Below, piece by piece: positions 47,017 through 56,204 of a DNA stretch of 64,000 nt. The notes under the pieces are model-generated. The model made no database searches, had not been told where the DNA came from, and worked only from the letters and a program-made list of their open reading frames with translations. Positions within the stretch are counted from its first letter, which is position 1. Every line of letters begins with the position of its first letter. The translations under genes and the position numbers were made by a program. Location of the stretch: contig CALOBG010000055.1 in assembly GCA_942490995.1 (NCBI GenBank), positions 1 to 64,000 of the forward strand, in the 5' to 3' direction. Source of the stretch: UBA981 sp942490995 (lineage in GTDB: Bacteria; Pseudomonadota; Gammaproteobacteria; Ga0077536).

Positions 47017-49158
47017 ATGAGCGACGAATCGAGTCAGAATTTCCTCAACCAGATCCGGGTACGTAAGGATCTGGAGAAAATCACCGCCGACGCCCTCGCG
47101 CGCCACGCCAACGTCGAAGATCTGATCTCCCGCATCACCGCCCTGAGCCGTGCCGAACAGGACTTTATCTACGTCTGGGCTGAGCTGGTCGCACGTTCAA
47201 ACAACGAACTCGCTGCCCATTTCATCACCCTCGCGCCGAAAGCGTTCGACAAAATGGAACGCGACGGGGTGCAGGACTGGCTCGACGAGGCGATGACGAC
47301 GTTCGACAACCGAGGTCTCGGTTTCGCCATTGAAGTACTCGAAAACGTCGATGCTTACGCGCGTGAATATGCCGGACGTAACGAGCGCTGCGGGTTCGAC
47401 GACGCAAGCGTGTTCCTGCGCCATTTCATCCGTGGCCTCGGCGGCCGCGAGATGCGTATCGAAAGCGACGAGGACACGTTTACCGACACCGAATCGCTGC
47501 ATCTGCCCGATGCGGTCAACCTGTTTCCCATGCCGGAACAGAATTTCACGGTGTACAAGCTGACCGCCGCGCACCTGTGGGCGCAGACCTGGTACGGCAC
47601 CTGGCGCTACCAGATCGTCGAGCGCCTGATCCGTCATCACGATACCGCCGCCAGCCTGCCGATCTTCAACCGTCTTGAATCGATACGCCTGGAGGCGCAA
47701 CTCGGCCGTGACCTGCCCGGCCTGGGTCGCGAGTTCGCGGCTTACCGCCACGACGACAGCCGCAGCGTCGCGATTTGGCAGCAGTGGCGCGAACGCGCCG
47801 CAGCCCTGTGCCGCCCCGGCGCGAGCGCCGAGGACAGCCTGCAGATGCTCAGCGACTTCGATGACCTGGCCCTGCCTCCGCTGCAGCCTTACCACGGTGA
47901 AATGTACGCCAACAAGGTTCGCGAGGCGTTGTTTGCGCGCATCGAGCGCGAGAAAGCCGCGTTTCAACGCGCTATCAACGAACTCGGCAACGAACAGGAC
48001 GGTGACAACAGCGCCGGCGGCGACGAATCGCAGAAACAGATGGTCGAAGTCGAGGTCAGCGAAGACGACGGCGGCGACGGCAGCGAAGTCAGTTTCCAGA
48101 TCAGTATCGATGGCGAAATCGTCAATCTGCCCGAGCATCTGAAAGACCTGATGGGCTCGATCATGCAGGATTTCGGCGAGATCCCCGATGAGCACCTCGA
48201 CCCGACCGAACTCGGCCGCTACAGCGACGACCTGCTGCCCCAGTCGGGCGAGGCAGCCGGCGACGGCGATACCGACGCTGACGATCGCGATGCGTTCACG
48301 TACCGCGAATGGGATTGTGTGCGCCAGCGTTTTCGCGAAGGTTTCTGCACGCTGCGTGAACTCAACGTACCGCCAGGCGAAGAGAGATTTGTCGAGGAAA
48401 CCCTGGACAAGCACCGCGGCATTCTCAAGTCGATCAAAAAAACCTTCGAGGCGGTGATCGGCGAATCACGACTGCAACGGCGCCAGTCCGACGGCGACGA
48501 TATCGATCTCGACGCCCTGATCGAAGCCTACGCCGATCTCGCTCAGGGCCGCGAGATGAGCGAGTACCTCTATACCCGCTACCGAAACCAGGAACGCAAT
48601 ATTGCGGTCATGTTCATGGTCGACATGAGCGGCTCGACGCTGGGCTGGGTCAACGATGCGGAACGCGAATCGTTGGTCCTTTTGTGCGAAGCGCTGGAAA
48701 TGCTCGGCGATCGTTACGCGATCTACGGATTCTCCGGACGTACCAACAAGCGCTGTGAGGTCTATCGCATCAAGGAGTTCGAGGATAGCTACAATTCGGA
48801 CGTACGCCAGCGCATCAGCGGCATCCGGCCCAAGGCCTACACGCGCATGGGCGTCGCTATCCGGCATCTCGGCCAGATGCTGCATGAAACCCGGGCACGC
48901 ACCAAGTTGCTGATCACCCTGTCCGACGGCCGGCCGGAAGATTATGGCGGTTACAAAGGCAAGTACGGCATCGAGGATACCCGCCATGCGCTGCTGGAAC
49001 TCAAGCAGGCGGGCATCCACGCATTCTGCATCACGATCGACAACGAAGCGCAGGAATACCTGCCACACATGTACGGCACCGCCAATTACGCGGTTATCGA
49101 TGAAGTACAGAAGCTGCCGTACAAGGTCGCCGACATCTACCGTCGTCTGACCACCTGA
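47017..49158 (+). CDS. cbbO: CbbO/NorD-type VWA-domain protein
   Basis: A 713-residue partner of CbbQ. The N-terminal ~500 residues include a helical region and an acidic low-complexity stretch (about 330-430, rich in Asp, Glu and Gly). The C-terminal domain (about 525-713) is a von Willebrand A domain with an intact MIDAS DMSGS at residues 536-540, followed by a Thr-containing loop and the Asp of LITLSDGRPEDYGG. CbbO/NorD MIDAS proteins act as substrate adaptors for the AAA+ ring in activating metalloenzymes. The metal-binding residues being intact implies a working activase. Confidence 0.87.
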   Translation: MSDESSQNFLNQIRVRKDLEKITADALARHANVEDLISRITALSRAEQDFIYVWAELVARSNNELAAHFITLAPKAFDKMERDGVQDWLDEAMTTFDNRGLGFAIEVLENVDAYAREYAGRNERCGFDDASVFLRHFIRGLGGREMRIESDEDTFTDTESLHLPDAVNLFPMPEQNFTVYKLTAAHLWAQTWYGTWRYQIVERLIRHHDTAASLPIFNRLESIRLEAQLGRDLPGLGREFAAYRHDDSRSVAIWQQWRERAAALCRPGASAEDSLQMLSDFDDLALPPLQPYHGEMYANKVREALFARIEREKAAFQRAINELGNEQDGDNSAGGDESQKQMVEVEVSEDDGGDGSEVSFQISIDGEIVNLPEHLKDLMGSIMQDFGEIPDEHLDPTELGRYSDDLLPQSGEAAGDGDTDADDRDAFTYREWDCVRQRFREGFCTLRELNVPPGEERFVEETLDKHRGILKSIKKTFEAVIGESRLQRRQSDGDDIDLDALIEAYADLAQGREMSEYLYTRYRNQERNIAVMFMVDMSGSTLGWVNDAERESLVLLCEALEMLGDRYAIYGFSGRTNKRCEVYRIKEFEDSYNSDVRQRISGIRPKAYTRMGVAIRHLGQMLHETRARTKLLITLSDGRPEDYGGYKGKYGIEDTRHALLELKQAGIHAFCITIDNEAQEYLPHMYGTANYAVIDEVQKLPYKVADIYRRLTT

Positions 49159-49184
49159 GGCGATTGCCAGGGCGCGGTGGGTGG

Positions 49185-50063
49185 CTACCAGGCGACGACC
49201 GGATTCTCGAGCACGCCGATCGGCGGGATCTCGATGCGCACGAGATCGCCGGCGCGAAGAAAGCGCGGCGGATCAAAACCGGCACCGACCCCGGATGGCG
49301 TGCCGGTGGCGATGACATCGCCGGGATAGAGGGTGATGCCAGCGGAGATGGCCTCGATCAACGCCGGCACGTCGAACATCATCAAACCGGTATTGCCGTC
49401 CTGGCGCAGCTCGTCATTGACCCAGCAGCGGATCGGGGTGTCGGCGAGGTCGAGCAAATCGCGCGTGATCGCGAACGGACCCATCGGGCAGAAGCCATCC
49501 TGCGACTTACCCAGCAGCCATTGCAGATGCCGCTTCTGGATATCGCGCGCGGTAACGTCGTTGATGATGGTGTAACCCCAGACATGATCCATCGCGCGCG
49601 CACGCGGTATGGCGCGGCCCTGGCGGCCGATGATGACCCCCAGTTCGGCCTCGTAGTCGAGCTGGGAGGTGACGCGCACGTCATGACGGATCGCCTGGCC
49701 GCTGGCCGTTACGCATTCCGGGAACTTGGAGAAAACGATCGGCTGCGCCGGTGGTTCGGCGCCACCGCCGGTGGTATCAAAACCCTGCCGCGCGATTTCT
49801 TCGACGTGGGCATAGTAGTTTTTACCGACGCAGATGATGTTACGCCGCGGCCGCGGGATCGGCGCGAGCAGTTCGACCTTGTCGAGGGCGTGCGGATGGT
49901 CGACGTCATGCAGGGGCAGTAGCGACGGATCGGCTTCGAGCAGCGCCAGGATCCCGCGTTCGGCCCGCTCCGGCGGCAAATCATAAGGGGTCACCGCCTG
50001 GCCGTCCTGAGACAATACGCCGACTTCGATTTTGCCCGCCGTGCGGTAGGTCGCGATACGCAT
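49185..50063 (-). CDS. Fumarylacetoacetate hydrolase (FAH) family protein
   Basis: A 292-residue FAH-fold enzyme. The N-terminal MRIATYRTAGKIEVGVLSQDG cap precedes the catalytic domain: PRRNIICVGKNYYAHVEE, QLDYEAELGVIIGR (metal-binding Glu pair), DVTARDIQKRHLQWLLGKSQDGFCPMGP and GDVIATGTPSGVGAGF. This is the layout of 2-keto-4-pentenoate hydratase/decarboxylase, oxaloacetate tautomerase and acylpyruvase relatives, which act in aromatic catabolism or central metabolism. It converges with cbbO and its start faces the repeat at 50147. Substrate unresolved. Confidence 0.9.
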   Translation of the reverse strand: MRIATYRTAGKIEVGVLSQDGQAVTPYDLPPERAERGILALLEADPSLLPLHDVDHPHALDKVELLAPIPRPRRNIICVGKNYYAHVEEIARQGFDTTGGGAEPPAQPIVFSKFPECVTASGQAIRHDVRVTSQLDYEAELGVIIGRQGRAIPRARAMDHVWGYTIINDVTARDIQKRHLQWLLGKSQDGFCPMGPFAITRDLLDLADTPIRCWVNDELRQDGNTGLMMFDVPALIEAISAGITLYPGDVIATGTPSGVGAGFDPPRFLRAGDLVRIEIPPIGVLENPVVAW

Positions 50064-50146
50064 AGTCCTGGTCCTGGGCGGTCCGGGCCGGGGGGTGGTC
50101 GGCCGACGCGGCAGTGTACACCGGCCGCAAGGCCGCCGCATTCTGC

Positions 50147-50293
50147 TAACAGGCTGGTGAAAAACGTCGCGAGGAAGGTCGGGCGCAAGGCGCGGGCGAG
50201 ACGAGGACCGGAGTTTATGCCGATAAATGAGGACCGCAGGCGAACCCGCAACGCCGCGCACGACCTCCGCAGTAGTTTTTCACCAGCCTGCTA
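50147..50293. repeat. MITE-like element with terminal inverted repeats (repeat family 2)
   Basis: A 147-bp element whose ends form a perfect 16-bp inverted repeat: CAGGCTGGTGAAAAAC (50150-50165) and GTTTTTCACCAGCCTG (50275-50290), with imperfect pairing extending inwards to about 40 bp. CTGCTAA occurs at both outer edges (50143-50149 and 50288-50294), possibly overlapping target-site duplication and ends. No coding capacity. The right 42 bp recur, inverted, at 44105-44146. This looks like a non-autonomous transposable element mobilised by an unseen transposase. Confidence 0.8.
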
Positions 50294-50329
50294 AAGCGTC
50301 GCTCGCCGCTGGCCGCTATCGGCGGGTAT

Positions 50330-51910
50330 ATGAAGACTGCCGAAACAGCGCGCCCCGAGGACTGGAAGAACAAGTACTTCAAGGCCCTCAACGAACTCGA
50401 CGATCACGAGCGTTCGTGGTCTGAGCAGATCACCGCGGTCAACCGCGATCTGCTACGCGTACTGGACACCTTCCGCGGCCACAACCCGGATTTCGACCGT
50501 GACCTGGAAACGGCGCGCGCGGGCGCCAGCCATCACGATGACGAACGCCAGCGGCTGCTCGGCAGGCTCGCCAAACAGGCTGCGCTGCTCGACGCCGGTA
50601 CTGGCGAGGCTGGCGAGAACCTTCACGCAGCGGGATCCTCGGTAGCGCCGGCCGCGGCGCCGGCTGCTGAGCCGGACGCCACCGCAGCCCTGCTGGCTTT
50701 GCTCGACGCGCTGGTTGTACCGCTGCAGCATGCCGCGACGGTAACTGCGTTGCGCGACGAGCTCGGCGTCACTGATCGCAGCGCCGCGCTCGACCAGGTT
50801 GCCTGCGTCACCCGTGTCGCCGAACAGCTTTCGGCCATGCTTTCGAACGCCGCAGGCGGTAATGCCAGTGACGCCCGCGATGCCATCCAGACCCTGCTCG
50901 ACCACCTGTCCCTGCCCGCTGCAGCGCAACAGCGTCTGAGCGAACTGGCGCCGCAGATCGAAGCCGCCAACGACGACGCCGAAATCAATCGCATCGCCCG
51001 CGAGATCGCGAACCAGCTGGCTGAGTATGTCGAAACCCTGCACACCGAAATCGCCGGTCTGAACGATTTTCTGCTCGTCATCAAGAACCGCCTCGAACAT
51101 GTCTCCGAACACGTGGTGCGCGACAACACCGACCGCGAGAATGCCTCGCGTGCTCGCGACGAACTCGATGTTGCGGTACGCGGACGGCTCGACAGCATGC
51201 GCGAGGAAATCACCGAGACCGACGATATCGAGGTGCTGAAAAACACCATCCAGATCCAGATCGCTGAACTCGACGGCAGCGTCAGCGGCTTTCTCAGCAA
51301 CGAAGCCGCACGCCTGGCGGTCCGCGCCGGCAACAACGCGGAACTCGCCGAACAAATCGTTGCGATGAAGAAGGAGTCGGATACGCTGCGCCGTCAGCTC
51401 AGCGAAGCCCGCGCGCGCGCCAGTCACGATGCCCTGACCGGACTGCCGAATCGCGCCGCCTACAATACCCGTCTGCGTACCGAGCACGCCAGCCTGGTTC
51501 GGCACGGCAAGGCCTTATCGATGGCGGTGATCGACCTCGACAAGTTCAAGGTCATCAACGACACCTGGGGCCACCAGGCTGGCGATCGGGTACTCAAGCA
51601 CGTCGCGCGTGAGTTGAAAAAGCAGATCCGGGCGCAGGACTTTTTTGCCCGCTTCGGTGGCGAGGAGTTTGTGTTGTTGCTGCCGGATACCGCTCTCGAA
51701 GGCGCCATGCATCTCGCCGAGGCCTTGCGCAGGCACATCGACCTGTGCCACTTCACCTACAAGAACACCGCGGTCAACGTCACGATCTCGTGCGGCGTTG
51801 CCGAATTCGGCCGCGACGAAAATCCCGGCACGGTGTTCGACCGCGCCGATGCCGGACTCTACGCGGCGAAAAGTAACGGCCGCAATCGCTGCGAGGCGAT
51901 CCCGGCCTGA
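50330..51910 (+). CDS. Diguanylate cyclase (GGDEF domain)
   Basis: A 526-residue cyclic-di-GMP synthase. The C-terminal GGDEF domain (about 370-520) has DALTGLPNRAAYN, MAVIDLDKFKVINDTWGHQAGDRVL and the active-site GGEEF at 443-447, with a downstream CGVAEFGRDE. The N-terminal ~360 residues are soluble, long and helical with coiled-coil character (LNDFLLVIKNRLEHVSEHVV, NELSEQIVAMKKESDTLRRQL-like segment), probably a dimerising or sensory region; no transmembrane segment is seen. This is the same architecture as soluble cyclases with long helical N-termini that control motility and biofilm. An RxxD inhibitory site is not evident upstream of GGEEF. Confidence 0.9.
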   Translation: MKTAETARPEDWKNKYFKALNELDDHERSWSEQITAVNRDLLRVLDTFRGHNPDFDRDLETARAGASHHDDERQRLLGRLAKQAALLDAGTGEAGENLHAAGSSVAPAAAPAAEPDATAALLALLDALVVPLQHAATVTALRDELGVTDRSAALDQVACVTRVAEQLSAMLSNAAGGNASDARDAIQTLLDHLSLPAAAQQRLSELAPQIEAANDDAEINRIAREIANQLAEYVETLHTEIAGLNDFLLVIKNRLEHVSEHVVRDNTDRENASRARDELDVAVRGRLDSMREEITETDDIEVLKNTIQIQIAELDGSVSGFLSNEAARLAVRAGNNAELAEQIVAMKKESDTLRRQLSEARARASHDALTGLPNRAAYNTRLRTEHASLVRHGKALSMAVIDLDKFKVINDTWGHQAGDRVLKHVARELKKQIRAQDFFARFGGEEFVLLLPDTALEGAMHLAEALRRHIDLCHFTYKNTAVNVTISCGVAEFGRDENPGTVFDRADAGLYAAKSNGRNRCEAIPA

Positions 51911-51938
51911 CCCCGACCCCGACCCCGGCGCGGCGCGC

Positions 51939-52376
51939 TCAGGCCATCGCGCCGGTGATGTAGTGTTCCATCTGGCTGATGATGTATTCCTGCTCGGCCA
52001 TGATCGCCTTGACCAGGTCGCCGATCGAAATCATGCCGATAACGTGGCCGTCCTCCATGACCGGCAGATGGCGGATGCGTTTCTCAGTCATGAGCGCCAT
52101 GGAGTCGGTGATCGGCTGCTCCGGGATCGCGTGATAAACGGTGGTCGACATGATCTCCGCAACTTCCGTGTCGTGTGACGAACGCCCGGCCAGGATCACC
52201 TTGCGCGCGTAATCGCGCTCGGAGACGACCCCGACCATGGCGCCGTCACGCATCACCACGAGCGCGCCGATACCTTTTTCGGCCATCAGACGCAGCGCGT
52301 CGTATACGGCTGCATCCGCATTGATAGACCAGACCTGATGGCCTTTCGAATCAAGGAGTTGTCTGATAGTGAGCAT
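51939..52376 (-). CDS. CBS-domain pair protein
   Basis: A 145-residue protein consisting of two CBS motifs in tandem (a Bateman module): residues about 8-70 (LDSKGHQVWSINADAAVYDALRLMAEKGIGALVVM...GVVSERDYARKVIL) and 74-135 (VAEIMSTTVYHAIPEQPITDSMALMTEKRIRHLPVMEDGHVIGMISIGDLV). Such modules bind adenosine nucleotides and tune partner enzymes or channels. No partner gene is fused or adjacent. The start at 52376 matches the family; longer readings are unsupported. It is convergent with the diguanylate cyclase. Confidence 0.9.
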   Translation of the reverse strand: MLTIRQLLDSKGHQVWSINADAAVYDALRLMAEKGIGALVVMRDGAMVGVVSERDYARKVILAGRSSHDTEVAEIMSTTVYHAIPEQPITDSMALMTEKRIRHLPVMEDGHVIGMISIGDLVKAIMAEQEYIISQMEHYITGAMA

Positions 52377-52578
52377 ACCTTTCCCTTCTTGCTGGCTGTA
52401 CCGGTCGTTATTTCGATAGTAGTACAAGTATCGACGCCCGGCACCCTCCATCACCGTGTGCTCACCGCCGCAAGCCGGCCCGTGCCGCAAAGCTTCGAGC
52501 AGGCCACGCGAGGCACGCTACAATCTGCGCGTGAAATTCCCTGCCCCGGTATGCGACCCGTAACGATGAAGCAGCGCC

Positions 52579-54051
52579 ATGTTTGAAAGTATCCTGATTG
52601 CCAACCGGGGAGAGATCGCCTGTCGCGTGATGCGCACGGCGCGAGCGATGGGTCTTCGAACCATCGCTGTCTATCATCATGCCGACCGCCATGCGCCGCA
52701 CGTGCGCCTCGCTGACGAGGCGGCCGAGCTGCTCGCCGAGGTCCCGACCGCGGCCTATCTCGATATCGAACAGGTGCTGAGTCGGGCGCGCAGTCATGGC
52801 GCCGAGTGCATCCATCCCGGTTATGGTTTCCTGTCGGAAAACGCGCAGTTCGCCGCCGCGGTCGAAGATGCCGGTATCGCTTTCGTGGGGCCACAGGCCG
52901 ATGTCATGCGCCTTATGGGCGACAAGCTGCGTTCGCGCGACTTCGCCCGCGAGGCCGGTGTCCCGGTCGCGCCCAGCGCCGCGCACGACGGCGATATCGG
53001 CGCCTTCGTCGCGGCCGCGGATGCGATCGGCTACCCGCTGTTGATCAAGGCTTCGGCAGGTGGCGGCGGCAAGGGCATGAGCGTGGTGCGCAACGCCGAG
53101 GAGCTGCGCGCGCGGGCGCAGATTGCCAGCGACGAGGCCGAACGCTATTTCGCCGACGGACGCATCTATGCCGAACGCTACATCGAGCGCCCGCGACATA
53201 TCGAAGTGCAGGTCATGGGCGACGGCGCCGGCGAGGTCGTGCATCTGTACGAACGCGAATGCTCGATCCAGCGTCGCTTTCAGAAAATCATCGAAGAAGC
53301 GCCGGCCGTCCGCCTCGCCGCGCAACTGCGCGACCGCATCTGCGCCGCGGCCACCACGCTCGCCGCGCGCGCCGCCTACCGCAACGCCGGCACCGTCGAG
53401 TTTGTCCTCGCCCCGAACGACGAGTTCTATTTTCTCGAGATGAATACCCGCCTGCAGGTCGAACACCCGGTTACCGAAATGGTCTGCCAGGTCGACCTGG
53501 TCGCGGCGCAGCTCGAGATCGCCAGCGGCAACGGGCTGCCGTGGCGGCAAAGCGAAATCCGGCAGAGCGGGCACGCCATCGAATGCCGGATCTGCTGCGA
53601 AGAACCCGACCACGATTTTCGTCCCGCGGTTGGCACGGCGAAGATATTGCGCCCGCCAGGCGGCGCGTCGACACGTTTTGACAGTGGCGTGGCTGAAGGC
53701 CAGGCGATCAGCGCGGCCTTTGATTCGATGATCGCGAAGCTGATCTGCCACGGCGAGGACCGCGCGGCCGCCATCGAGAACACGCTATCCGCGCTGGATG
53801 AACTCGTTCTGCTCGGGGTCAGTAACAACATCGATTACCTCGCCCGCATCCTTGACCATCGCGCGTTCCGCTCAGGCGAGCTGGATACCGGCTTTATCAG
53901 CACTCACGCCGCCGACCTCACCGCCCCTCCGCTCGACGACGTCGACCGCGCCGCGGTCGTGATTGCCGCCGCGCTGGCGGTCGATGATTTTCGCCACCTG
54001 AGTTTCGCGGTGCCGGAACCGCATGCCTCGATCGGCCCGTGGAGAAACTGA
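52579..54051 (+). CDS. Acyl-CoA carboxylase, biotin carboxylase subunit
   Basis: A 490-residue biotin carboxylase. The ATP-grasp glycine loop is LLIKASAGGGGKGMSVV (about 154-170); other family blocks are MFESILIANRGEIACRVMRT, HPGYGFLSENAQFAAAVEDAG, FLEMNTRLQVEHPVTEMV and the biotin-carboxylase C-domain (about 335-440, GHAIECRICCEEP). It carboxylates biotin on the adjacent BCCP with bicarbonate and ATP. The product ends just after the domain, at a PHASIGPWRN linker, where fused MCC/PCC alpha subunits would continue into the BT and biotinyl domains. It overlaps the BCCP gene by one base (TGATG). The next two genes complete the enzyme. Confidence 0.93.
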   Translation: MFESILIANRGEIACRVMRTARAMGLRTIAVYHHADRHAPHVRLADEAAELLAEVPTAAYLDIEQVLSRARSHGAECIHPGYGFLSENAQFAAAVEDAGIAFVGPQADVMRLMGDKLRSRDFAREAGVPVAPSAAHDGDIGAFVAAADAIGYPLLIKASAGGGGKGMSVVRNAEELRARAQIASDEAERYFADGRIYAERYIERPRHIEVQVMGDGAGEVVHLYERECSIQRRFQKIIEEAPAVRLAAQLRDRICAAATTLAARAAYRNAGTVEFVLAPNDEFYFLEMNTRLQVEHPVTEMVCQVDLVAAQLEIASGNGLPWRQSEIRQSGHAIECRICCEEPDHDFRPAVGTAKILRPPGGASTRFDSGVAEGQAISAAFDSMIAKLICHGEDRAAAIENTLSALDELVLLGVSNNIDYLARILDHRAFRSGELDTGFISTHAADLTAPPLDDVDRAAVVIAAALAVDDFRHLSFAVPEPHASIGPWRN

Positions 54052-54551
54052 TGAGCCTCGCCTTCTCGTTCATGCTGAACGGCGCTACCCATGCGGTGAC
54101 GGTCGCGGCAAGAAAGCCGCGGCTGCGCCTCGCGGTAGACGATCGCGTCTACGACGTCAGCGAAGTTGCAGGGCAGCCCGGCGAGGGTGTCGAGCTGTAC
54201 GTCGACGGTCGTCGCTACCGGGTATGGCGAACCTGGGAAGGCGATCGCATTCATCTCCGCATCGGCACCCGTTCCTATTCGGTTGACTACGAGGATGCCA
54301 TCGCCGCCGCGCAACACCAGGTCGACGGTGGCAACGTGCTGCGCGCCGACATGCCCGGCGTGGTGGTGAGCGTCACCTGCGCGGCCGGCAGCGCGGTGAG
54401 CGCAGGGGATACGCTGATGGTCATTGAATCGATGAAGATGCAGGTCAACATCGTCGCGCCGCGGGATGCGGTGGTCGAGAGCGTACCGCTGACCGCCAAC
54501 CAGAGTTTCGACAAAGGCGCCGAACTGCTGGTGCTCAAGGCGCAGGACTGA
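54051..54551 (+). CDS. Acyl-CoA carboxylase, biotin carboxyl carrier subunit
   Basis: A 166-residue protein. The C-terminal biotinyl domain (about 95-166) contains the attachment lysine Lys129 in the canonical ESMKM motif. The N-terminal ~90 residues (LAFSFMLNGATHAVTV, VDDRVYDVSEV, RTWEGDRIHLRIG) are beta-rich and look like the BT linker domain of MCC/PCC alpha subunits. Its start overlaps the biotin carboxylase stop by one base and its own stop overlaps the carboxyltransferase start by one base (TGATG both), so the three subunits are tightly coupled. Combined with the previous gene the length is like a fused alpha subunit. Confidence 0.9.
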   Translation: MSLAFSFMLNGATHAVTVAARKPRLRLAVDDRVYDVSEVAGQPGEGVELYVDGRRYRVWRTWEGDRIHLRIGTRSYSVDYEDAIAAAQHQVDGGNVLRADMPGVVVSVTCAAGSAVSAGDTLMVIESMKMQVNIVAPRDAVVESVPLTANQSFDKGAELLVLKAQD

Positions 54552-56158
54552 TGGCCAGGATCGAATCGAAAGTCCAGCCTAACGCGACCGAATTCCGCCG
54601 CTACTACGCCCATAATCGCGGCCTGGTCAGCGCTTTTCACGACAAGCAGCGCGTGGCACGCTTCGAGCGGCCGCAAAAAGACCTCGACCGCCTCGCCGGG
54701 CACGGCAAGATGATGCCGCGCGATCGCCTCGACCAGCTACTCGATCCGGGCACGCCGTTTCTGGAATTTTCCACCCTCGCCGCGAACATGGCCTACGGCG
54801 GTGAAGCGCCGGGCGCGAGCTGTATTACCGGCATCGGCATGGTGCAGGGCCGTGAAGTCATCATTCACGCCAACGACTCCAGCATCAAGGGTGGCGCCTG
54901 GTACCCGCTGTCGGTCAAAAAAATTGTGCGCTGCCTGGACATCGCCATCGAAAACCGACTGCCGGTGATCCATCTGTGCGACAGCGCCGGTGGTTTCCTG
55001 CCACTGCAATCGGAGCTGTTCCCGGACAAGTACATGGCCGGCCGGATTTTCCGCAACCAGTCGATATTGTCGAAGATGGGCGTCAAGCAACTGGCGCTGG
55101 TATTCGGGCAGTGCACTGCCGGCGGCGCCTATATTCCGGCGCTGTCCGATTACTCGGTCATCGTACGCGGCACCGGGGCGGTGTTCCTCGCCGGGCCGCC
55201 ACTGGTCAAAGCCGCGACCGGCGAAATCGTCACCGCCGACGAACTCGGTGGCGCCGATCTGCATACCCAGATCAGCGGCACCTGCGACTATCCGGCCAGC
55301 TCGGAGCACGAGGCGCTGGCCATCGGCCGCGAAATCGTCGCGCAGTGGGAACAGCCGCAAAAGTGGCCGCTGCAGCGCGACCCGGTGGAAGCGCCGTATT
55401 ACGATCCCGACGAGCTCTACGGCATTATCCCTGACGACATCAAGCGTGCATTCGATATGCGCGAAGTCATCGCGCGCATCGTCGACGGCAGCCGCTTCCA
55501 TGAATACCAGCCGGCCTACGGCACGACCCTGATCTGCGGTTACGCCAACATCTGGGGCTATAAGATCGGCATCCTGGCCAACAACGGCGTGCTGTTCAAC
55601 GACAGCGCGTTGAAGGCCGCGCATTTCATCGAGCTTTGCAATCAGAACAATGCGCCGCTGCTGTTCCTGCAGAACATCACCGGCTACATGGTTGGCCGCG
55701 ACTATGAGGCACAGGGGATCTCCAAGGACGGCGCCAAGATGATCATGGCGCAGGTCGGTTCGCACGTACCGAAATTCACCGTCATGTGCCACGGTTCTTT
55801 CGGCGCCGGTAACTACGGTATGTGTGGACGCGCGTTCGACGGACGCCTGCTGTTTTCGTGGCCGAACTCGCAGATCGGCGTCATGGGCGGTGAACAGGCG
55901 GCTAAGACACTCGCGGAAGTCAAACTTCGCCAGCTCGAACGACGCGGCGAGCAGATCGACCAGGCCACGCTGGACACCGTCCATCGCGAGACCCTGGAAG
56001 CCTACCAGCACCAGATGTCGGGCTACTACGCAACCTCGGAACTGTGGGACGACGGCATGCTCGATCCGGTCGATACGCGCAATGCACTGGGTATCGCCAT
56101 CAGCGCCGCGCTGAATGCGCCGCTGAGCAACGAAGGCTACGGCGTATTCAGGTTCTGA
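54551..56158 (+). CDS. Acyl-CoA carboxylase, carboxyltransferase subunit
   Basis: A 535-residue carboxyltransferase of the MCC-beta/geranyl-CoA carboxylase family. Landmarks: ERPQKDLDRLAGHGKMMPRDRLDQLLDPGTPFLEFS, GMVQGREVIIHANDSSIKGG (oxyanion segment), LCDSAGGFLPLQSELFPD, GQCTAGGAYIPALSD, FLAGPPLVKAATGE and, in the second half, NIWGYKIGILANNGVLF, QNITGYMVGRD and GSFGAGNYGMCGRAFD. It transfers CO2 from carboxybiotin to a CoA thioester, probably a methylcrotonyl-CoA-like or other branched substrate. The three overlapping genes suggest a stoichiometric complex; the exact acyl-CoA is not resolved by sequence reading. Confidence 0.92.
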   Translation: MARIESKVQPNATEFRRYYAHNRGLVSAFHDKQRVARFERPQKDLDRLAGHGKMMPRDRLDQLLDPGTPFLEFSTLAANMAYGGEAPGASCITGIGMVQGREVIIHANDSSIKGGAWYPLSVKKIVRCLDIAIENRLPVIHLCDSAGGFLPLQSELFPDKYMAGRIFRNQSILSKMGVKQLALVFGQCTAGGAYIPALSDYSVIVRGTGAVFLAGPPLVKAATGEIVTADELGGADLHTQISGTCDYPASSEHEALAIGREIVAQWEQPQKWPLQRDPVEAPYYDPDELYGIIPDDIKRAFDMREVIARIVDGSRFHEYQPAYGTTLICGYANIWGYKIGILANNGVLFNDSALKAAHFIELCNQNNAPLLFLQNITGYMVGRDYEAQGISKDGAKMIMAQVGSHVPKFTVMCHGSFGAGNYGMCGRAFDGRLLFSWPNSQIGVMGGEQAAKTLAEVKLRQLERRGEQIDQATLDTVHRETLEAYQHQMSGYYATSELWDDGMLDPVDTRNALGIAISAALNAPLSNEGYGVFRF

Positions 56159-56204
56159 GCCGGACCGACGAGCGCCGCAGGCTTACGGCGGCCGAGACCA
56201 AGGT

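Noticed and set aside
51911..51930. Short CCCCGA-type tandem repeat between the diguanylate cyclase and CBS genes.
   Set aside because: Only about three imperfect units in a short convergent gap; too small to support a function.
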